From contig SSNU01000179.1 of assembly GCA_012064415.1 (NCBI GenBank), positions 27,062-91,061 on the forward strand: DNA of 64,000 nucleotides, written 5' to 3'. This DNA comes from Gyrodactylus bullatarudis. Its lineage: Eukaryota > Platyhelminthes > Monogenea > Gyrodactylidea > Gyrodactylidae. Below the pieces are notes generated by a model. That model did not search any database. It was not told the origin of the DNA and was given only the letters and a program-made list of their open reading frames with translations. Shown piece by piece: positions 25,001 through 37,000 of this stretch. Every line of letters begins with the position of its first letter. The first letter of the stretch is position 1. A program made the position numbers and the translations under genes.

Positions 25001-28000
25001 TAAGGACGTTTACCATAGGAGAATATTTCCCACAATGTCACTCCATAACTCCAGACATCAGAGAATGTTGAATATTTGAACTCATTGAGTACTTCAATTG
25101 CTAGCCAACGAATGGGTACTTTATCTTCTGATATCGTTAGCTCTTTATCATATTTGTGCTTTAATAGCTTGGCTAGACCAAAGTCCGTTATTTGTACATG
25201 GCTTGGTTCATTGACGAGAACATTTCTTGCAGCCAAATCTCTATAAAATGATAGACTGTAAATATTTGTTTCCCCTACTGATTTCAAGTTTTTTTCAGAA
25301 TTCAAATGATTTTTGAATTCTGTTTGCTATTTTTGTTTACTAGAAATATTTTTTCTAGGTGCTTAGGTAATATATCCCACAGGAACGTCTTATTTGATAA
25401 TGGATTAGCCCATGTCGCTGAATGTTACAGCTTACTAATGGATCCCACCGAGACTGGTACGAAAGAAACTCACAACGCATTTAGAAATATTCCAAGCATA
25501 TATATGGTAGACTTATACGCGCGTTTCGTCCTCTTTTGGACTCGTCAGTATGCCACAACCTGGGATTTGAATAAGACGTTTCTGTGAGATATATTACCAA
25601 AGCACCTAGAACGAAATACTGTATTTCTAGTTAACCTTTGTAAGTATAGGTGCTGCAATATTTATTAGCTTTGATTATTTTTTTGATTTTATCAGTTTAT
25701 CAAAAAGTCTCGAAGAAATATCTATAAACCTTGATAAAATAACCAAAAAAATAAAATTTAGTTTTTGAAAATAAATAGAATACCGATTTTCTTAGAAGTA
25801 ACCAAAAAAAGTCTTATTTTTCGTCTCTATATTGGGACTTCTTATCGTCTTTATAGGATTAAAATGGTTCGGGCTACTGAAAGAAAAAGAGTTTTCTGAT
25901 CTGAGGGTTTTCGTTTAGATTTTAGCTAAACAGCATGAAAAAATGAATAATTTTAAATTTGAATAAATAATTCATCTGGTTGAATTCTTGAATGATAATT
26001 ATTTGAGAAATAAAAGAAGAAAATACAAATAATCAATCAGGAAGATTTCTTGAAAGATAATGAAAATCTCTTGGTGGTATCTTCAATGACTTTTGAAAAC
26101 TTTTTGATAATTTGAGTGGTACTTTATTCATAGGTTTCTTTCTGTATATTGATTTATTCAATAAATCTATTTATAAATAGTAATTGATATGAAGAAAACA
26201 AAAATTTTCTGGTGATATTTCAGAAATTATGCCATAAACTAAAAGGTGCACTCATTCCGGGATATCATTCATTCTCACACATAGTCTCATTCATTAGATA
26301 AGATTTTAATGAGAACTCATTCCAAAAATTTATTTTCATGGTGAGAAAAATATTTGCAATATCATATTAACCCTAGTTCTGAAAATACAAAAAAATTGCA
26401 TTTACTGCAAATCTAAAAGCGATTAAATTTTACATGAAAAATGGAAATATAAAGAGAGAATAATGAACAGGAGTTATTCATCTATAGCAATTTTCACGTA
26501 TTACAGCATAATGATCTTTACAAGGGAAGTTCTCATACTAAGAACATTTCTTATAACCTGATCTATCAAGTTTCCGTGGAAAAATAGTGCATCTCTTTTT
26601 ACCTGAAACAAGTTTTGGCATTTTTGAACGAGGTTAATCATTGATAGAGAGTTATAATAAACTTCGATCCCGTTTGTTTGTTCTTTTTTAGCAAACTCTT
26701 ACTGAGGTTCTTCAAAAAAACTCTTCGAGATTGCTTTCTATTATCATCAACAAATGCTGGATATTTCATACAATAAAGAACATACGCATTATAGGCAGCC
26801 AGATCTAGAATATTCCAAAATAATGCTGGTGGTCATCCCCTTGTACCTCTTTTACAACTGTAGTACAAGTTGATCCAGTGTGTATCCACTCCTCCTTTTG
26901 TTGAGTTGTAATACTGAATTATTTCCCGTTTAGAGCCACTATCATCAAATTTAGTGTGTAGACATGATAAAAGAGTAAAAGGACGGTTTTTCTTTTGCCC
27001 TTATCGAAGTAGAACATTGTGATTATTGAAAAGATATTCTCTGACATTTTCATCAATCTTCTTATCAGAAAATTGCTTAGGAAGAAACATTCTTGAAGAA
27101 TGACATGTTCCAACTAATGATGTTTTTTTGTCACAAGAAAATCAGAGAGTTCAATTGAGGTAAAGAAATTATCGCATGTGATTGTTCTACCGCAATTTAG
27201 TTAAGAATGAGAAAGCTGCTTCACAACTCGTAAACTCTGTACATTCTTCGTCTAATAATGTTAGACCTATAAAAAAATTTTATAGTTCAGAATCAGTTGG
27301 AGTCTACGTTTTTGTTTTTCTATTTCAATGCAAGCCTTCAAATATTCTCTTCCGGTAATAATAAGTTTCCCATTAAAAGTATGTCCAAAATGAATTCAAA
27401 GTAATCTCCTTGAAAACAGCTTACTCGGATATTATCATGCTGTGTGACGTCGAAAATCTGAAGGAGTCAGAACTTGAAGGCTACAGAATTAATAAAAATC
27501 GTGGGAGACCTTGTAAAGGCCGGAAAAAATTAAAAACTGAAAAAAGTGTGATGAAGTTTAGTTGTCAATAAAATTATTTCTTGTTATTTCTTTTGAGATT
27601 TTTGGAAAAAAATTTTCTTGGGGTGTTTTATGGAATTAATCCTTTGAATAATGGCCATATTTTTCATTAAAAAAGTGAAAATTTTGTGCAATTTCGAAAT
27701 TCAAAAAACGGCTTAATTGGGGCTAGATTGGGTTTTTTCAGAAATTTTTTTTATTTCCATAACTTATTGCTTTATTTCATTACGGAATTCGAAAAATAAA
27801 TTTTTCCTGACTTTCCGGAGTAAAATACTGAGTTTTTTTGTAAATAAAAGTAAACTCTCATCTTCATGTCAACTAGATTTACCAGGGTAAGATTGTAAAA
27901 TAGGCTTTCCTGTGCTTTCATTAATATTTTGTTTTATTTGAAAACATTTTCCTTTAAATCTGATTAACACGAGTCTACCTGAGAAGAAAAATTTATGAAG

Positions 28001-31000
28001 CGTCAAAAAATCATTTTAGTGAAATCGATTCTGTCAATTCTATTGTAGCTGAATTGATGATAGACTGTAATGAGATATCATTATCATTATTATTACTTAT
28101 ATTGATAAATATTCATGATGATTGTCAGAATTGAATTGCCTCAAGTGGCACTTCAAATTTTGTTTTTATTTACGATAACGCTTTTATTCGAATTATGGTA
28201 ACCGCAACAATAATGAAATTAATCTGCTTTGAATTTGTAAAGTAATTATCCAACTGCCCCTTATTTCCCAAAAGAGTGTGAGTTCAAGAAAAAAGAATGC
28301 TTGAGAGGTGTTTATAATACACAGTGTGTTCGGTAGTCATGAAAATATCGCCTCATATCGTAACATACTCTTGGCGTATTTAAGTAAAGAGAAATGTACA
28401 ATCGCATGAGAAAACTATTGATTCTTATGCTTAATCTTGATTCAACTTTTTTGTTAGACTAAAAGGAATACTGTACAAGAATAATCCAGAAATATTCTAA
28501 TATAAATACATCAACCACTTGTATACATCAAAGTTATTCAATAAATCCTAATTATTCCACTTTCAGAGAGTGGATAATCCAGCTGTCATTTGATATGTGA
28601 GCAAAACTATAAAGATTGAGTGACGTCTAAAGTTTGATCAGAATTCAGAAACTGAGGCCAATGAAGAAATTGCAAGACATGGAATTCCAGATCAATCTCT
28701 GATGTAAAACTAATTAAAGTTGCTTCAGTATAAAAACAGATTTCCATCTGTGGGAGAAATTAAGTAAAAGTCTCTCCTATTTCTTTATTATATAATTTCT
28801 TTAGGAAGAAATAAATTCACGTATGATTTCTTTGTTTTATTGTTACCAGAAAATCTATGGGAAATTTTATTCACCGAAATAATAACATGTTGAAATCACG
28901 CTACAAATTTTATTACTAAATCTTTCCAGATTAAAATTTACATTTTGAAAATTTTCCTTCAAATTTAATTTGCGCATCAAAAAGTCTAAATAAAGGAAAA
29001 AAGGTTTTGAGGTTTTAATAGATTAATTCCCTACTCAGTGTTTCGGGTAAACATTGCTTACTAAGCAAGAAAAATATTTCTTCCTTGAAAAAATTGAATA
29101 AATAGCCAAGATTATTATGAAACGTGATATTGACTTAATTTAGATATTCATTGAACATATATTTTTATCTTGATAGTTTTTATGATATATTAGATAATTT
29201 AAGTGTTGTCAAAAGAGCATTTAACTTACCGGTGTATGATCCCTTTAGCTGAGAGATACTTCATTCCGTTAGCTATTTGAGTGGCCCATGTGAGCATGGT
29301 CAAACTATCTAGATCGTTGGAATAATTCTTAATATAATCCTTGAGACTTCCATATGGTAAGTACGCTGTCACTAACAAAGGGACCTGATTATTCAACGAT
29401 ATCCCGATCAAAGGAAGACAATATTTGTGATTAACTGAAGCCATTGTCTGAAAACAATATATTATTTCTATTAATTACTATTCTATCAGCTTTATTTAAT
29501 TTAATCACATTTAGCCAACTCTTTTAGAATACGAGAGAATCCTTTAACCTATAAAGTCACAGAGAATGTTTTTCGTGACTCGCATTCAACCTTCTATCTA
29601 TCAGATGGTTGATCAATATGCTGATTACGAATCTAAAGTTAATTTAACGCAATTACTTTTGATTCAAGAGTTATCAATCAAAAATAGGCTCCCTTTGAAG
29701 CAATAGCAAGTAGAGTTCAGAATATTGTATATTTGGATTTGACTCGATGAAAGTTATCTTAATTTTTATCTATCACCCTGTGAAGTAGGTTTTCAAAAGA
29801 AAAAGTTTTAAAAAATATCAACTCCATTTGTAGAATGATATAGCTGAGATCTTTGCGTAATCTAGAAGTTTAATAGATTTCCTATCGAATGGGTGGTAAA
29901 TGAGTGGTATAATAATCACTATCCTTATAATATTTTAAACACTTTTAATACTACACCCTCGTCATCTTTTCTTTTTTATAAAGGTAGCCAAATACAAACC
30001 AGAAGACAACCTAGTCAGGCAGCGAGCGAACCCTATAGAAGACAATCTATACCGAACAGCTCCCTGAAGAACTACTTTGTTCAAAATTACGGTAAACGAA
30101 GTATTTTCCGAGCCTTGAATGAATAATAATGACTAGATAAGATGAAATGTGATAAAAATAAACCAGTGGTACTCTAAAGGGTTAAATGAAGAAAATGCCA
30201 ATTCTAAAATGCATTGGAGAGGGAAAATTTAGTTTTTCTCAGGTTCAGGAAAAACTTTCTCTTATATTGATTAGGATAACATATGAAATTCTATTCAAAG
30301 CTCATACTTAAAAGATCTGATACCGTTTTAATTACCTTTGCTTCAAGGAGAATTTCATCGATTTTGCATCGAAAGTCAACACTTTCATTTCGATCATTCA
30401 AAAGTCTTGCACGAGATCCTTCATCTTCTGGCTTATAGAAAGAATTGTCTCTAAGATTTTCTAAGTCCATTTTTTTTATTGCAACTGGCAATTGAGTCCC
30501 GATAGGCCAATTCCTTTTTTTCAAAGTCTCTTTTGGAACTTTCCATTTGCCTGAATAAACTTTTCCAAAGGCCCCAGATCCAAGAGGTTTCGAGTTTTCG
30601 TTCCAAAACAGGGATGAATTCTCGATCATTTCTAATTTTCCTCTTAAAGGCTCTCGTAAATCGGCTGGATTCTAATATAGATTTAATAATTAAAATCAAG
30701 TAAAATTAATTCCTGCATCAAATGCTGAGACATTTCCCGACCTCTAGCAATTCGTTTACGATAATTGAAGAATACTTTTAAGAGTATTTTTAAAAATTAT
30801 AACAAGTCTGAAATAATTAATTCTTAAAAATACAATGTAGTATTGCTTTATAAACCGGTCTAAATAGATATTTTTCGTTGATATCTTACAAATTCTCAAT
30901 TTTTTCATCAAGAACTTGAGATTGATGAATCAAAAATAGGAGACATGAAGAAAAATATGGAATATCGAATTTCCACTTTTTGAATTTTGACGGTTTCAAT

Positions 31001-34000
31001 GTGATAGGGTGATTACAAGATTTTTAAGATTCATAGATTCCCAAATTCAAATACGATTGAATCAATTAGCTTTAGCATTTTGATCAGAAATGGCTTTTGT
31101 CATATCAAGACTTGTGTATTTATTCTTATACAAAAGTGGAAGCTTTTATTTCAAGAAAATCTGACTCATAGTGAAGTCTATGATAACAGATTCAGTATAT
31201 GGTATGTATCACACTGATGAGTATGCCCGAAATAAAGGCCTTATTTGTGAAATAACTGGCATCATCTTCTTCTTTCCAGATTCAGTATGCATTGTAAAGT
31301 CTTCTCCTTCTCGAATAATATTTCTTCTTCTATAGATTAGGGTCTACAATGCTGTTAATGAGTTCTTTCAAAAATAAACTAAATTTCTATACTCTAGTCA
31401 ATCGAATCAGAATTAAATTTAGTTGACAAAATAGAACCAACCTTCAAAGTTCCAATATTTGTGAATTGGATCCTTAATTCTTCTTTGACCCTTTCTGATT
31501 CAGCTTTCTTGCGGCAGAGGAAGATTATCAATAGGATCATGCCAAATAATATTATTACAGCACCAAGGATCAATCCTATTGATAGAGTTCGTTTCAATGT
31601 GAGATTGTTGATATACGCTGATTCCTCGTTTGCATCGAAACAAAAAAATGTATTTTTCGGTGTTATATTTCGATCTGGGGGACATTCACTAATACATGTG
31701 ATTGTCTATAGAAAAGAGTATAACCTTGAATCATTTTGAAGAAATTATTCATTTTTAAAAATCACACAAAACTTGCAAAGAGCATGTAGGGGATACATAC
31801 ATGTAATATAAAAACTGATGGGCATCATGTGATTTCATACAACAAGGTATGTTGTAGCTACTACTTGATATGTAGATGTGCTAATTAGACGGATAAAATT
31901 TAATTCTAGAATATAATATTGATGTAGACATGAAGAGAGCCAAGTGATTCCCACATCAAATAATCATGCACGTTCATTGAAACAAGATCAATGAAAATAC
32001 ATTTTTATCGTCTGCTAACAAAGGCAGATGGAGCTTTTTCCTTTGAGTTAGCTTTGATTAAAGACCTGCTAGCTTAGTACTTTCCTTCAAGAGAATGTGC
32101 AATGATACCTTGATGTTTTCTTTTGCTTTATTCCTATTTATCACCGAGGGGGTGCTTTTCCTCTACTCTTTAACGAGTTTTAGACATTACAATAATAGAT
32201 CATACCTCTAGACTGAGTAATAAGGATAATTTAACTGGAATATATATTCCCCCATGTTATTAGAAAGGTTGAAAAAATAGGCTTAGTCAAAAGTTCTTGA
32301 TCCAAAATTGAGACAAATTTTTATATTTTCACCACAAATTCAGAGTTCTCATAGTCGCTGTATAAAAAGAAGAGCAGAGTAAGAGATTAGAGGAAATTAA
32401 CAGATTAATTAATTTCTTTCTCACGTTGTTGTTTGTGTTGTTAATAATATAGTTGGCACATTGATTGCATTGATTATTGCTTGGCCCAGAACAACCAAAC
32501 TTGCATTCTTCATGACATAGATTGCATTTATTTCCAATCATTCTCTGATCTGTGATGCTTCTCCTAAACTTGATTCCGATGTTAGTTACTTCGTTGTTAC
32601 CCAAAATGTTTTTTTGTTCAATTTCAAATGTCTTGTCTATGAGAGAATTGAAAAAATTTATTATTTAATTTAATAAATATTTGTTAAAAACTCATGAATT
32701 TTATCTTAACTTAATTTAAGCTAAAATTAATGTTGTGAAATAAATTGAGCATTTTAACAAGTCATTCCTATGATTTATAATATATTCTATATCTCATTAA
32801 TTGAATTTAGCTCAATCTGTATCTACTAGCTTATTTGTGATATAACTAAATTTTCAACAGACTCAAATGTATAAAAATTATTTTCATGACAATGAAATTA
32901 ATTAATTATAATGCTTTTACTTTTTACTGAAATATTTTCCGATGAAATTTAATTTCCTTTCATGAGAACATTATATGCAAAAGATGGAAAAGTTTATGCG
33001 TTCAGAAACTGCTGATAAATGAAAGCGATATCATTTTTCGAACTGGAGACTTACTACTATGCAAAGATATAACTCTCAAGTATAATTGAAGAAGGAATGG
33101 ATTAATTATGAATATGGGATTAGAGTAAATCAAGCCAAATAGATTTCAAGATTTCTCCCAAGGCATATTTTTTATCCGAAGCATATATCATTGAAAAAAT
33201 AATAATATTTCAGTGTAAGAGATAAAATTTCACTTGATCCTTCTTCCCCAACACTTAAGATGGACCATTTATTTCACAGGATATGTTGATTCAATGTGGA
33301 TTGATCAACTGAAATTTTGAGATTTTTCACAAAACTTCTGAGTTTCTATCGATTCATATCGAGCATATAAAGAAAATTATGCCAGTTTTTCTCCTCTTTG
33401 ATTCAGATAATTCTTCTTTGTAAATTAATGAGTAAATATTTTTTTCATAAATTAGACCTCAATCAAAAGTAAAACAAATTTTTCTCCTTTGTACTAAACT
33501 AATGACAGATCTAAGGATTATTTATTTACTCGACGCTTTTCATGATAAGCAATGCATTACTCTGAGTAATTTACTCAGTGGAATGAAAAACTATATTTAT
33601 CTCTCGTATAGTTTTCAAAGATTTATACAAATGTTTTGGGCTTGTTTGTTCTACCGATTGAGTTCGGCAAGTAATGGGAATGAATTCGATAAAATCCATC
33701 ACAACATCAATGCATCAAGATTGGAAAGTAATATCAAAAAGAGTTTATTTTGCAATCNCAATGCATTACTCTGAGTAATTTACTCAGTGGAATGAAAAAC
33801 TATATTTATCTCTCGTATAGTTTTCAAAGATTTATACAAATGTTTTGGGCTTGTTTGTTCTACCGATTGAGTTCGGCAAGTAATGGGAATGAATTCGATA
33901 AAATCCATCACAACATCAATGCATCAAGATTGGAAAGTAATATCAAAAAGAGTTTATTTTGCAATCCTTAATCTAATTTACATTCATGTTAAGATTTACA

Positions 34001-37000
34001 ATTATTCACAATTATCATAATACAGGCTTGAAATTAATTTGCAATAAGAAACAGTATCAAAAAGCAAGTTAATGCATTAAAACCGACCTTGAGACCTGAT
34101 CGGCCAATTCATATTTCTACTCCGATCGCGCTTTACCGTTAACAAAATCCATATATTTGTATCGATAAAATAATTCTCTTCCATTTATTTCTATTTGTTC
34201 AATATTTGTAAATATCAAGAGAAAGTTAAATAGAAATTCTTAAAGGTTTCTTTATAAAATGCTTCAAACTCAATGCTTGATCTTTCTAAAACCTGAGCAT
34301 GATAAAAAATCATTCCTTAAACATTTGCCTGAAAATTACCGAGTTAGAAACCATTTATAGAACCAGATTAACTTTTTAAATCAAGAAAAAAACTCTTAAA
34401 TGACCCAAAAAGTCATTTTCCACACTTGAATCAGCTATTTTCCAACTACGTTAGTAAAAATTCTTTACTTAAGAATGTTTCTAAATGACCATATCATTGT
34501 TTAAAATTTAAACATAGATTTTATTTGAAAAATTTTATTTATAAAATTACTCTGTATTTAGAAGCAATCACATATACAAATAATGTCATGCAAAAAACAT
34601 CAAATCAACATATAAAAGTGATAACTTTCAATTCTCATAAAAGATTCTACCTACAGTGTTACTATTTAAATCAAAACATACCTCTAGGGCATTGAAAGAC
34701 ACATTCATCATTCATAACTCGGTGCTTGCATTCAAGGCAACTAGGATAATTTGTTCCCCATGTTTTGCAGGTGGCACAAAACTTATGACATTCTCGACAT
34801 ATTATGACTGACAAGTGAGTGATGATATTGGAATTTAGTGCAGTGTAGACTTTTTCTTGCCTCATAAAGTCTTTGTATGAAATTGAATCCTTGTAGTGTT
34901 GAGTAGGACAGTCTGAAGGGCAAGTGAATTTATCCTTATCTAAAGAAATTCATTTGATTCAGTTAAAGATCTGTAAGGAGATCATTCTTGAATTATTTTC
35001 TGCTCGGGTTGGATCAGAATCTCTTCAAGGGCTTAAAATTTATTTTCAAAATTTCTTATTCATTTGGACAATTTGAGAGTTTAATAAGCCAAAAATTGAA
35101 GAAGTTATCACGTTAGGATATAATAATAAGTGAAACACCGTCAATATTTTCAAATTTGAAACTATTTTACTTGATAAATCAACACCATTTGATACATCAT
35201 AAAATTCTCTATCGAATGATATCTGAATATTTTTTATACCATTTCATCTTTCCCTGCATAAGTAAAAAAAGTATTTTTCATTGAAGTTGAAAACAAACTA
35301 ATATGTAAAACACTTTTTATTAACCTAAAAATTCTCCTTCAATAATATCAAATCATTTTTGACAATAGATTTTATAAACGGGCTGACATCATTTTATGTT
35401 GATCAGGACCACTTTTTTTAGAATTTCACATCTAGGCTCAAAGGAATTTTCAAACTACTACCAGTTTGCATAAATTCTCAGAGATAAAAGTCTTAAAAGG
35501 TATTTTATTGGGTTTAGGTCTGAATTTCGGGGCTAACAATTAATAAGATCAATTTCATTAATAATCAGTCTGCATGGCAGAGCGCATTTTCTTGTTGAAA
35601 TACAAGAATCTCATCTTTAAGTTCATTTTTAACTAGGCAATTCAAAATATAATATAATAATATAAATAGTGCCTGAAATTTGTCTGGATAAAAAGAATTA
35701 GTTGGTAGCTTACTTTTGACCACGAAACTGCAAAAAGTACAGCCATTATCTCCAAGATAATCTCCTGGTCCAGTACAAACTGGCCCATATTGAGCTATAT
35801 TTTGATCACATTTCTCGCTACACATACGGCAAGTATAATTATCTGAGTCGAGGTAGTGAGAGTTACTGCATTTACTGACACATCGGCCATTCTCCTTAAA
35901 ATAATTTAATTCTTTTCTTTTTTATCCCTAAAAAAGTTGAGTTTACCTGAAAATTTTTACATTTCCCAATGCATTGATCATCTCTCTGGCCAGTGCAAGT
36001 TTCCTTGCATTCCTCATGGCAGGGCTTGCATTTCTTTGCTGGCAGAACACTCCTTCTAATCATGGAGAAAGTCATATTCGCAAGTTGTCTTTTGGAAAGT
36101 GGAAGTGTTTGGCAATCAGTCTCAATTAAACTCAGCTCTTCCGAAGGCAACCCTTCTGATGGGAAATAATATCCTGGCTCATCTGAACATCTAGCAACAC
36201 ACTTTCCACCTGCTTCAAAATTACAGCAATGTGTACAAAAATCTGGTCCTGGGCCAGAACACTTTAGTTCTGGGACACATTCACTATGACAGAAATGGTT
36301 TGTTTTTTCTATAAAATGAATGAAAAAAGTTAAATTAAATTAAATTTGAAGATAACAAACACAAATACAGGTATTCTTAGGGCATTAAATCAGGAAGAAT
36401 GAGATAAGGTATCATTTGGCTAAATGAATACGAATTCCACTAATTAGACTTTGAAAGATAAAGACTCACTGCAAGACTCAACCATATCATTGATAATACG
36501 ATTATTCAGTTCAAAAGATTCTTGGAGACTCTCTAGGTAACATAAATCAGGATCTTTTTGTAGTTGAATACCGCCGAATACTTGAACGAGAGATTTGAGG
36601 CCAAGGAATTCTAACCCTTTACTGATAACTGTAAGGGCTTGGAGACTTTTTCTTGCAGTATCTATAAAAATAAGGAAAGATTACTAGAAAAAATTTGCTT
36701 ATAAGGAACTTTTATAATTAAAGAATATTCTCAGGATAGCTTTAAAAGTATAAAAGAAGATATCAAATTAAGTCAGATAACCGGCATTTTTAGATATATT
36801 TCTTTCTGTATTCTTCTTGGAAGATGCTAGCAAAATCTCTCTTATCTGATTACTCAGTGTAAAATGAAAACTTTCAAAATAATTGAATCATGAATTCTCG
36901 TAAATCAAGAGCAAACTCACTATTCAGCGAGATGAACTGAAGATTTTTGAAAAAGGATAAATTTTTGATTTGGGTGTTGATTGTTTCAATGTACATATTT

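Noticed and set aside
26367..30184. A single intact piggyBac element ending at the TTAA near 30180
   Set aside because: An EGFR kinase exon (29230-29447) lies inside this span, so the two ends cannot belong to one element.
32329..32370. An extra EGFR exon after a TATACAG acceptor on the minus strand
   Set aside because: No reading phase joins it to exon 12 without a stop, whereas exon 12 joins the transmembrane exon at 31705 directly in phase 0 and restores the Cys-rich sequence.
33502..33971. Two near-identical open frames of 90 and 73 codons
   Set aside because: They are the same sequence read twice across the N-joined assembly overlap in an EGFR intron.
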